Assembly (NCBI GenBank): GCA_030671985.1
Contig: DAOVHI010000024.1
Span: forward strand, 1-13,536
Source: a bacterium
GTDB lineage: Bacteria > JAHJDO01
DNA length: 13,536 bases
Direction: 5' to 3'
In this document: positions 1 through 9,231 of the stretch, piece by piece
Numbering within the stretch: position 1 is the first letter of the stretch
How the letters are laid out: every line of letters begins with the position of its first letter
The notes under the pieces: model-generated
What the model saw: only the letters and a program-made list of their open reading frames with translations
Database searches by the model: none
Told to the model about the DNA's origin: nothing
Translations under genes and position numbers: made by a program

Positions 1-1981
<1,981 letters not shown>

Positions 1982-1985
<4 letters not shown>

Positions 1986-2710
1986 AGAAAATAAAAGAAG
2001 TTGTCAAGAAATTTATTCCTAAGAAATATCGCAAATCTGTAATAAAATGGGGAAATTTAATTTTCGATGGATACGCAACAAAATCATATTCTCAAAAAGG
2101 CGAGGATATGATCTTGAGGGGTATGTTTGGAGAAATGGATAGAACAATCGGTTTTTATGTGGATGTTGGAGCTTATCATCCCATGCGCTTCTCAAACACT
2201 TATTATTTCTACAAAAGAGGATGGAGAGGTATAAATATTGATACAATGCCAGGGAGCATGAAACTCTTTAAAAAAATAAGGACAAGAGATATAAATTTAG
2301 AAACTGCGATTTCTGATAAAAAGCAGATACTAACTTACTACCTATTTAGTGAACCTGCTCTAAATACCTTTTCAAAAGAATTAGCCGTGCAGAGGGGTGA
2401 GAAGGAAGGGTGCAAAATTATTGATGAGATAAAAATAGAAACTTCAACACTTGTGGGAATCTTAGATATCTACTTGCCTAAAGATACTGAAATTGACTTT
2501 TTATCAGTAGATGTAGAAGGTTTAGATTTACAGGTTCTGAAGTCAAACGATTGGGACAAATATAGCCCTTCATACATTTTAGCAGAGTGCTTGGTGGACT
2601 CATTCTCCTTAGAGCAAGTTATCGATAATGAACTTACTCAATATTTAAGATCTAAAGGTTATGAATTGTTTGCAAAAACCCTTAACACTCTTTTCTTTAA
2701 GAGGCTCTAA
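1982..2710 (+). CDS. FkbM-family SAM-dependent methyltransferase
   Basis: A 242-residue protein with FkbM-family features: SYSQKGEDMIL at 35-45, the SAM-binding loop FYVDVGAYHP at 58-67, an acidic residue after strand 2 (NID, 85-87), and the late motif VDVEGLDLQVL at 176-186. FkbM proteins are typically O-methyltransferases acting on sugars or polyketides, so methylation of a hydroxyl on the glycan made by this cluster is the likely role. That is inferred from context, since the acceptor is not readable. No signal peptide or membrane segment is seen, so it should act in the cytoplasm. The start overlaps the flippase stop by four bases. The basic N-terminus (residues 1-20) might help it sit at the membrane. 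Confidence 0.88.
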
Positions 2711-2721
2711 CTCTTATCGAT

Positions 2722-2728
2722 AGGGAGG
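2722..2728 (+). promoter_or_regulatory. Strong ribosome binding site of the fusion gene
   Basis: AGGGAGG nine bases before the ATG at 2738 is the best Shine-Dalgarno match among the glycan genes. It fixes the start at 2738 over the in-frame ATG at 2774. It sits in the 27-base gap at 2711-2737, the longest intergenic gap in the glycan run, and may let this gene be translated independently of the coupled genes upstream. Confidence 0.75.
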
Positions 2729-2737
2729 ATTACTGTT

Positions 2738-4333
2738 ATGAATTACTATCAGGATTTATTAGAAATATATAAAATGATACCAATGGCATTGTTCGCATAT
2801 AACCGTTCGGAAAATCTACAAAGAACATTAGACTGCTTAAAAAGCAACAAAATCAATCTTTTGTATATTTTTTCTGATGGGCCCAAAAATGAAATTGATG
2901 AAGAAAAAATAAAAGAAGTTCGAAAAATGCTTGATAAAATTGATTGGGTTAAAACGGAGAAATTTTACCAAGAAAAGAATATCGGATTAAGTGAGTCAGT
3001 AATCTTTGGAGTTAATAAGGTATTTGAAAAACACGATGCAATTATATGCGTAGAAGATGATATCTGTGTTGCAAATGGATTTTACGAATATATGAAAGCG
3101 TGTTTAGGAAAATATCGGGACAATCCAAAAATAGCCGGTGTCACTGGTTTGAGATATCCAATTAAAGAAAAAAGTTTTGCAAATTGCGATTACGATATAT
3201 TCTTTTATCCGCGTTTTTCTTCATGGGGATGGGGGACATGGAAAAAAGTCTGGCAAGAATACACTTTTAACACAGACATATTGGTTAGAAAAATAGAGAA
3301 GGTTAAATGCAAAATTATTGAATCTGGAGCGGATATGATGTTAATGTATAATTCTCTGAGAACGGATAAGTTAGCGGATTCTTGGGCAGTTCCTTGCGGC
3401 CTAAACATGATAATTAATAATCAATATTTTGTATATCCAACCAGAAATATGATCGAAAATACTGGAATGACAGAGGGTACTCATGTGCGCTCAGAAAAAC
3501 CAGCATACGAATTAAAATGGTCCGAACCTATTGGCCTCAATAAGATAAGATTTCCAGAGCAAGTCATTTTAAATGAGAAAATAAAAAAAGGCATGAATGA
3601 TTTTTTTGCTAATAATAAGAGTCTGACTAAATTCAAAAGCCACCTAAAATTTTTACTTAACAAGTTTCGTAAGGTCAAACAGAAAATATTCCGCAGCAAA
3701 CCGGATCCATCAAAATATTCTACTTGTGATAATTCCCAAAAAGTGCCCTGCCAGATGGCAGCCTATAATTTAGCTTTGGATAACTATTTAAAAAAAGAGG
3801 AGAGTTGCTTAGATGTGGGATTCGGTCAAGGATATGGACTAAAAATTTTATCCCAAAAAACCAAAAAGTTGACTGGGATAGAGGTTGATAAGAGAGCAGT
3901 AAAAAGAGCGCTCAAAATATTCAAACCACAAAATATTGATATTTTACGTTATGACGGATATAACATCCCATTTAGGGATAACACATTTGATTTAGTAACC
4001 TGTATAGATGTAATTGAACATGTAGAAGATTATGACAAACTGCTTAAAGAAATGCTTCGTGTATCCAAAAAGGGAGTTTTTCTCAGCACACCCAACAGGC
4101 GGTCAGAATATACAAATCCCGACGGTACACCAAAAAACTATTGGCACCTCAGAGAGTGGTCATTTGAAGAATTTGATCACATTCTTAAAACGCATGTGCA
4201 AAATGTTGATTGGAATTTTATCGACTGGTCTTTTGAAGACCCCTTCAAATTTAATACTAAAATATCGAAAGATACATTATCTTTAGTTCCGTTTATTTGT
4301 AAGTGTAATATTGTTTTAAAAAATGATATCTGA
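2738..4333 (+). CDS. Bifunctional protein: GT-A glycosyltransferase fused to SAM methyltransferase
   Basis: A 531-residue two-domain protein. Residues about 14-285 look like a GT-A glycosyltransferase of the GT2 / GnT-I-like kind often annotated as HlpA-like sugar transferase. They show MALFAYNRSENLQRTL (16-31), FSDGPKN (45-51), an acidic VEDDI (105-109) at the place of the metal-binding DxD, and SSWGWGTW (161-168), typical of this group. A basic linker (about 300-345) follows. Residues about 350-480 are a class I methyltransferase of the Methyltransf_11 type, with SAM loop LDVGFGQGYG (358-367), acidic IEVD (381-384) and DLVTCIDVIEHV (418-429). The protein could add a sugar and methylate the product, or be a scaffold for both steps. 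Domain families are fairly clear, but substrates are unknown. The reading frame is continuous with no sign of a missed stop between domains. Confidence 0.85.
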   Translation: MNYYQDLLEIYKMIPMALFAYNRSENLQRTLDCLKSNKINLLYIFSDGPKNEIDEEKIKEVRKMLDKIDWVKTEKFYQEKNIGLSESVIFGVNKVFEKHDAIICVEDDICVANGFYEYMKACLGKYRDNPKIAGVTGLRYPIKEKSFANCDYDIFFYPRFSSWGWGTWKKVWQEYTFNTDILVRKIEKVKCKIIESGADMMLMYNSLRTDKLADSWAVPCGLNMIINNQYFVYPTRNMIENTGMTEGTHVRSEKPAYELKWSEPIGLNKIRFPEQVILNEKIKKGMNDFFANNKSLTKFKSHLKFLLNKFRKVKQKIFRSKPDPSKYSTCDNSQKVPCQMAAYNLALDNYLKKEESCLDVGFGQGYGLKILSQKTKKLTGIEVDKRAVKRALKIFKPQNIDILRYDGYNIPFRDNTFDLVTCIDVIEHVEDYDKLLKEMLRVSKKGVFLSTPNRRSEYTNPDGTPKNYWHLREWSFEEFDHILKTHVQNVDWNFIDWSFEDPFKFNTKISKDTLSLVPFICKCNIVLKNDI

Positions 4334-4342
4334 AAAGTGAAA

Positions 4343-5068
4343 ATGAAGAAAGACATCGTTATTACTAAAGCAATAGAGGATAGATGGCGAGAAGCGCAAC
4401 AATTTGAAAAAGGTTTTGCAAAATCAACAATAAGTAGTGGAGATGACTGGAATAGATGGTGGAAAGACAAATTTGATGATTATAATATATTACGCTGGCG
4501 AACATTTCCTAACGTTTTAGAGACTGGTTGTGGCCCACACACTAATGTTAGATTTATTTTACCTATTATTCATTTCAAAAATTTGTATTTAGAAGATCCA
4601 CTTATTGAATTATATATAAAAACATACGAAAAGCGATTTCTAAGATTTTTTAAAAAGGAGCATGAGACGAATGTATCGAAATTAGTCCGGAGGTATAATG
4701 CGGTAGTAACGGAGAAGAAACTCGAAGATTTACCATTCCAGAGTGGAACAATAGATTTGCTAGTCTGCATCAATGTTCTGGATCATGTTTTCGATTTTCA
4801 TAGATGCATGGACCAAATGTGCAGGGTTTTAAAAAGAGGTGGAATCCTTATTATTGGTCAAGATTTAAGCAATGAGGAAGATAAGTCATTATGCCCTGAA
4901 TCATGGGATGATATCGGACATCCAATTAAACTTGATGAAAATACCATTTCTGATAAGCTCAGATTATTTAAGCCTTGGATGTTTAAAATTCTATCACGTG
5001 AGGAAGGACGTAACCCAACTTCACATTATGGAACTTATTTGTTTATTGGGGAAAAGGCTGAAAAATGA
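4343..5068 (+). CDS. Class I SAM-dependent methyltransferase
   Basis: A 241-residue protein from the ATG at 4343. A GTG at 4337, three bases after the previous stop, is in the same frame and would add two residues; no clear Shine-Dalgarno sequence separates them. The SAM-binding loop is VLETGCGPHTN (58-68), followed by LEDPL (83-87) at the acidic strand-2 position. LLVCINVLDHV (139-149) and CRVLKRGGILII (160-171) match the later motifs of Methyltransf_11 proteins. ETGCGPH replaces the commoner D-x-G-x-G-x-G, so the glycine loop is slightly divergent. No membrane segment is seen. Placed between glycosyltransferases, it probably methylates a sugar or a lipid-linked intermediate, which is inference from context. 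Its stop overlaps the next start by four bases. Confidence 0.85.
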   Translation: MKKDIVITKAIEDRWREAQQFEKGFAKSTISSGDDWNRWWKDKFDDYNILRWRTFPNVLETGCGPHTNVRFILPIIHFKNLYLEDPLIELYIKTYEKRFLRFFKKEHETNVSKLVRRYNAVVTEKKLEDLPFQSGTIDLLVCINVLDHVFDFHRCMDQMCRVLKRGGILIIGQDLSNEEDKSLCPESWDDIGHPIKLDENTISDKLRLFKPWMFKILSREEGRNPTSHYGTYLFIGEKAEK

Positions 5069-6264
5069 TAATGCAAGTATTTAAAAAAATTGAGAGAAAA
5101 ACATCTTTCCTTTCTAAGGCAATAATCTATCAAGCGCTTAATAGAGACATAAATTGTCTTTATAACTATAAAGGATACTTAAAAAATAGAGAAGGTAACA
5201 AATTTAAAAGAGCTTTAGTTTCATATCGTGTTAGACCTTTATTACAGCCCCCCCCCCAAATAAGATTCAGTAATGATGGAATTGCGTTAGCTATTCCCAG
5301 AGCATTAAATGAACTTGGATATAGCGTTGATGTAGTTAACTGGGATGATTTGAATTTTGTTCCTGAAAAAAAATACGATCTGTTTATTGGTCATGGTGGG
5401 AAAAATTTTAAAAGTATTTATAAGCACTTGAATAAAGAAGCAATAGTTATATATTTCTCTACTGGAAGCTATTGGGAATTTCATAATACTCAAGAAGAAA
5501 AGCGATTTAATGATTTAAAACTCAGACGAGGAGTAATTTTGCCGTATGATCGATACATAAATAAATCAGAAGAATTTGCTAACTCTGTAGCTGATGGGAT
5601 AATCTGCTTGGGGAATCGTCATGTTGCCAAAACATATTCAAAATTTCCATTAGTTCTTAGTATAAACAATGCATCATATTACGATGATCATTATGAAAAA
5701 GCTGCAAAGGATTTTGCGAAAAATAGGAAAAATTTTCTCTTTTTTAGTGGAGGTGGAAATGTCCACAAAGGTCTTGATCTTTTATTAGAAGTGTTTTCAG
5801 GATTTGATAAAAATTTATATATATGCACTCACTTGGATTCAGAATTTAAAAAATTTTACAAGCGTGAACTTAGAGATTATCCAAACATTCTATACGTCGG
5901 TTTTATTAAAATGCGCTCCAAAAAATTTTACGATTTAATGGACAAATGTAACTATGTCATTTTTCCATCGTGTAGCGAAGGAAGTCCCGGCTCAGTAATT
6001 AATTGCTTGCAATATGGGCTGATCCCGATTGTCAGTAAAGAATCAAATCTTGATGTACATAATTACGGGATTTTACTTGAGACGTGTTCTATAGAAAATA
6101 TTACCAGAGTTATAAATAACGTATCTAACAAACCGATTGATTGGATAAAAGAAAAATCACTATTGGCAAGGAAAGCGGCCATCACAAATTATTCTGAAGA
6201 AACTTTCTTAAACAATTTGAAAAACCATATTAAGTATATCATCGAAAAAACAAGTGCTAAATAA
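5065..6264 (+). CDS. GT-B fold glycosyltransferase (GT4-like), with poly-C tract
   Basis: A 399-residue protein whose C-terminal half resembles GT4 (glycosyl transferases group 1). SGGGNVHKGLD at 228-238 is the donor-domain loop, NILYVGFI (274-281) the usual strand, and SEGSPGSVIN (304-313) the nucleotide-sugar binding motif. The classic E-x7-E is altered: Glu305 is followed eight residues on by Asn313. The N-terminal half has little recognisable homology beyond a Rossmann-like LFIGHGGK (106-113). Codons 62-64 are three prolines written by a run of ten C, an outlier in a gene of very low GC; a one-base slip either way ends the protein at 65 or 69 residues. The start ATG overlaps the previous stop (ATGA); a second ATG at 5071 is possible. 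The likely role is adding a sugar to the growing repeat unit in the cytoplasm. Confidence 0.82.
   Translation: MIMQVFKKIERKTSFLSKAIIYQALNRDINCLYNYKGYLKNREGNKFKRALVSYRVRPLLQPPPQIRFSNDGIALAIPRALNELGYSVDVVNWDDLNFVPEKKYDLFIGHGGKNFKSIYKHLNKEAIVIYFSTGSYWEFHNTQEEKRFNDLKLRRGVILPYDRYINKSEEFANSVADGIICLGNRHVAKTYSKFPLVLSINNASYYDDHYEKAAKDFAKNRKNFLFFSGGGNVHKGLDLLLEVFSGFDKNLYICTHLDSEFKKFYKRELRDYPNILYVGFIKMRSKKFYDLMDKCNYVIFPSCSEGSPGSVINCLQYGLIPIVSKESNLDVHNYGILLETCSIENITRVINNVSNKPIDWIKEKSLLARKAAITNYSEETFLNNLKNHIKYIIEKTSAK
5248..5257 (+). repeat. C10 homopolymer inside a glycosyltransferase gene
   Basis: Ten consecutive C residues in an AT-rich gene. Other G or C runs noticed in the window reach only five. 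In the present length the frame reads Pro-Pro-Pro-Gln and continues to a full protein. With nine C the next codons are AAA TAA. With eleven C the frame reads CCA AAT AAG ATT CAG TAA. Both slips therefore switch the gene off almost at once, as in known poly-C/poly-G contingency loci. Confidence 0.85.
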
Positions 6265-6271
6265 ATATCTT

Positions 6272-6276
6272 GGAAG
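6272..6276 (+). promoter_or_regulatory. Ribosome binding site choosing the ATG at 6285
   Basis: GGAAG eight bases upstream of the ATG at 6285 supports that start over the in-frame TTG at 6270, which would place the Shine-Dalgarno sequence inside the coding region. Upstream gene stop is at 6262-6264. Confidence 0.55.
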
Positions 6277-6284
6277 AAAATATT

Positions 6285-7334
6285 ATGCAAACTAAAAAAG
6301 CAGCGTTTATTGATCACTCTTTTCATAAGAAAACTCTATGTACTGTTTTTCTGAAAGAATTACTGTCAACAGAATATGAACTTGTAGAATTATGGGACGA
6401 ATCATGGAAAGCAGGGAGTAGAGTAAGTGTAGAATATCTTAATAGAGAAAATTATGACACAATTTTCTTTATTCAAAATATCTTTCATCCTAAAGAACTT
6501 AAAAAATTAAATTGCAAAAACATAGTGTGGTTTCCTATGTACGACCAAGAAGAATATAGGCATTATTCTTCCTATGTTCCTTATTTGGGTCTCAATATGA
6601 AAACATTTTCTTTTTCTGAAAAATTATATGACAAACTAAAGAAAGTTGATATGGATTGTTATTATTACAAATATCACTTAAAGTCAGTCGCTCAGGTTTT
6701 ACCTAATGACGAAGCAAAAAAGGTCTTTTTCTGGATGCGTACTTCGGATGTTACGTGGGACATCGTAAAAAAATTATTGGGGGAAAATTATGAGGGAGAA
6801 ATAATCATAAAAACTACTTCTGACCCTGATTGCAAAATTGACCTTCCTTCAAAAGAAGATATAGGCAGATATAATATCAAAATAGTCAATAATTGGCTTG
6901 ATAAGGAAGAATACGACAAATTATTGTCTTCCTGTAATGTCTTTATAGCTCCAAGGCAGTTTGAAGGGATAGGAATGAGCTTTATTGAAGCATTATCCCG
7001 AGGAATCTGTGTAATTGCTCCTAATAACTCTACAATGAACGAATATATTATTCATGGAAGAAATGGGTTGTTATATGATCTAAAAAATCCGGAGGAATTA
7101 AATCTAGATAATCTTGCTGAAATACGCAAAAATACAGCAAAAACAGCAAAAGAGGATTACGAATTATGGGAAAAGGCAAAACGTCAAGTTCTTATTGATT
7201 TGGCAAAGGCGAATAAAAAATGCAAATTAATAAAATTATTATATTTTCAATTAATTCATATTTTTTTGATACCCTATGTGATTTGGGAAAAATTAATAAG
7301 AAAAATATTAAAATTTTGGCAACAGAAAGGATAA
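6285..7334 (+). CDS. Glycosyltransferase, GT4 (group 1) family
   Basis: A 349-residue protein from the ATG at 6285. The C-terminal domain has a classic GT4 nucleotide-sugar site: APRQFEGIGMSFIEALSRG (222-240) includes an intact E-x7-E (Glu227, Glu235), and HGRNGLLYDL (257-266) is the usual following loop. The N-terminal acceptor domain is poorly conserved, starting with AAFIDHSFHKK (6-16). The tail (about 314-345) is rich in hydrophobic and basic residues and could form an amphipathic helix that attaches the enzyme to the membrane, where lipid-linked acceptors lie. It would be a retaining enzyme adding one sugar of the repeat unit; donor and acceptor are unknown. It sits between two other GT-B glycosyltransferases and ends four bases before the next gene. 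Confidence 0.87.
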   Translation: MQTKKAAFIDHSFHKKTLCTVFLKELLSTEYELVELWDESWKAGSRVSVEYLNRENYDTIFFIQNIFHPKELKKLNCKNIVWFPMYDQEEYRHYSSYVPYLGLNMKTFSFSEKLYDKLKKVDMDCYYYKYHLKSVAQVLPNDEAKKVFFWMRTSDVTWDIVKKLLGENYEGEIIIKTTSDPDCKIDLPSKEDIGRYNIKIVNNWLDKEEYDKLLSSCNVFIAPRQFEGIGMSFIEALSRGICVIAPNNSTMNEYIIHGRNGLLYDLKNPEELNLDNLAEIRKNTAKTAKEDYELWEKAKRQVLIDLAKANKKCKLIKLLYFQLIHIFLIPYVIWEKLIRKILKFWQQKG

Positions 7335-7338
7335 GTAA

Positions 7339-8424
7339 ATGAAAGTTCTCTTTTTGGTTGATGGGAAAGTCGGCGACAAGGGTGGAGGGGGTGCTTTTTT
7401 TCGTATATATCAGAATATTCCTATGTTAAGAAAACTAGGATTAGAAGTTGAAGTTTCCCCATCCCAACCTTCTAAGTATTACTTCCCTGAATGGATACCG
7501 CGAAACAAATTATGGGGTCGTTTTATCCTGTGTTTTTATATGTTTGCTAAGGTAGCTAATAGGTTTTGGGCGTGCCTGAGAAGCTTAAAATATGATTTGG
7601 TTTTTCTATACAGAGATCTTCTAGTTGGCGGCAATCTGCCTTTTTTGGAATTTTTTCTTAAGAAGGTGCTCAGAAAAAAGATAGTATTTGATTTTGACGA
7701 CGCTGTCTTTACGCTCTCGAAATCGTATTGCAGAAAATTTCGCCGAATTGTTGCGATGAGTGATGGAATAATCGTGGGGAATAATTACTTGAAGGAATAT
7801 GCCTCAAAATATAACCGACGCGTAATCGTTATACCAGGTACTGTAGACACAAGTCGTTATCTTCTCATGAAGAATATCAAAAGAAAAGAAATAATAATTG
7901 GCTGGATTGGACTCTACAGTAATTTTCCCTATTTGGAAGTTATGACAGATGTTTTGCATAATTTATGTGAAAAATACCCGTCTCTGTATATAAAAGTAGT
8001 TAGCTGCAACTTTCATCGTCTCTCTTTACCTGGAGTAAGGACAATATTTAAAGAGTGGTCTTTCGCTGAAGAAACAAAAGATGTCCAAACTTTTGATATT
8101 GGAATCATGCCTCTTCCGAATAATGAATGGACTCAAGGAAAGTGCGGTGGAAAACTACTGGTTTATCTAGCGTGTGGATTGGCAACAATATCATCACGTG
8201 TTTGTTCAAGTACTGAGATTGTTCAGGATGGGATAAATGGTTTTTTGGCTTCCACTAAAGCTGAGTGGGAAGAAAAACTTTCTCATCTTATTGAGAATAA
8301 AAGTTTAAGAGAATCATTTGGACAGACTGGCAGGGAAACAGTAAAAGAACGGTATTCTGTTGAAGCTAATGCCCCAAAAATGAAAAAGTTTTTACAAGAA
8401 ATTTACAGAAAATCTGCAGATTGA
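7339..8424 (+). CDS. Glycosyltransferase, GT4-like (GT-B fold)
   Basis: A 361-residue protein with an AAAGGA ribosome site (7326-7331) seven bases before the ATG. The N-terminus shows the GT-B opening strand KVLFLVDGK (2-10) followed by a glycine-rich loop DKGGGGAF (13-20). FDFDDAVF (117-124) is frequent in this subgroup of GT4-like proteins, as is the C-terminal IGIMPLPNNEW (254-264) followed by QGKCGGKLLVYLACG (266-280). In this subgroup a Lys-rich segment stands where other GT4 enzymes have the first Glu of E-x7-E. STEIVQDGINGFLA (291-304) is the usual final loop. It is the third glycosyltransferase in a row and presumably adds another sugar to the same acceptor. The substrate is not identifiable. 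Confidence 0.85.
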   Translation: MKVLFLVDGKVGDKGGGGAFFRIYQNIPMLRKLGLEVEVSPSQPSKYYFPEWIPRNKLWGRFILCFYMFAKVANRFWACLRSLKYDLVFLYRDLLVGGNLPFLEFFLKKVLRKKIVFDFDDAVFTLSKSYCRKFRRIVAMSDGIIVGNNYLKEYASKYNRRVIVIPGTVDTSRYLLMKNIKRKEIIIGWIGLYSNFPYLEVMTDVLHNLCEKYPSLYIKVVSCNFHRLSLPGVRTIFKEWSFAEETKDVQTFDIGIMPLPNNEWTQGKCGGKLLVYLACGLATISSRVCSSTEIVQDGINGFLASTKAEWEEKLSHLIENKSLRESFGQTGRETVKERYSVEANAPKMKKFLQEIYRKSAD

Positions 8425-8443
8425 TAGCTATAGAATAAATACT

Positions 8444-9217
8444 ATGAATTTTAGGGAACATATCACTTTTTCGTTTGGAGAGAACTGGTTGAAGTATATT
8501 AAGACTTTTGATGAAAAAAACTTCAAAGAAGCAAGACTCTCTTTGCAGGAGTTGTTGGAACTAAAAAGTTTAAAAGGGAAATCTTTCATAGATATTGGGT
8601 GTGGAAGCGGGATTTTTTCTCTGGCTGCCATAGATATGAATGCGCAGAAAGTAATAAGTTTAGATAGTGATTCCAAGAGCGTTGAAGCCGGCAACATAAT
8701 TAAGCGTAGAAATAACGCAAAACAATGGTCAATACTGGAAGGGTCAATATTAAACAAGGATTTTCTCAATAACCTTGAAATCGCGGACATTATTTATGCG
8801 TGGGGTGTACTTCATCACACTGGCGACATGTGGAAAGCTATAGACAATAGCGCTAAATTAGTAAAAAAGGAAGGTTTATTTGCCTTGGCAATTTATAATC
8901 GCTGCTGGACATCAGGGTTTTGGCTTAAATTTAAGAAACTTTACAATAACAGAGGAAGGATTATTAAAAAGATAATGGTATTTTCTATTTTTCTTCCGCG
9001 AGTTTTTGCAAGATTGATGAAATTAAAACATCCTTTTCAAGAAAAGCGAGGCATGTCAATTTACTATGATGCAGTTGATTGGGCTGGTGGATTCCCATAT
9101 GAATATGCAAAGTTTGATGAGATTGTTTCTTTCTTGAAAAAGAGAAATTTTATTCTAATTAATGGCGTTAGAACAAAGTCTATCGGGTGTAATCAATTCG
9201 TGTTTAAAAAAACATAA
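8444..9217 (+). CDS. Class I SAM-dependent methyltransferase
   Basis: A 257-residue protein with a clear SAM site: FIDIGCGSGIFSL at 48-60, acidic SLDSD (72-76) after strand 2, and YAWGVLHHTGDMWKA (118-132), a pattern common in Methyltransf_11/23 and UbiG-like enzymes. A basic, partly hydrophobic segment at about 165-195 could touch the membrane. It follows the previous gene by 19 bases without an obvious Shine-Dalgarno sequence, so the start is less certain than the family. Being at the end of the glycan run it probably methylates the finished repeat or a sugar in it, by context only. A small-molecule methyltransferase unrelated to the glycan cannot be excluded. Confidence 0.85.
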   Translation: MNFREHITFSFGENWLKYIKTFDEKNFKEARLSLQELLELKSLKGKSFIDIGCGSGIFSLAAIDMNAQKVISLDSDSKSVEAGNIIKRRNNAKQWSILEGSILNKDFLNNLEIADIIYAWGVLHHTGDMWKAIDNSAKLVKKEGLFALAIYNRCWTSGFWLKFKKLYNNRGRIIKKIMVFSIFLPRVFARLMKLKHPFQEKRGMSIYYDAVDWAGGFPYEYAKFDEIVSFLKKRNFILINGVRTKSIGCNQFVFKKT

Positions 9218-9231
9218 GAAAATTAAATAAA

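Noticed and set aside
4032-4286. 84-codon plus-strand frame inside the fusion gene
   Set aside because: It overlaps the methyltransferase domain of the fusion in another frame, with no ribosome site and no recognisable protein features.
8428-8790. 120-codon minus-strand frame against the methyltransferase at 8444
   Set aside because: The opposite strand encodes a complete SAM motif; no independent support for this frame.
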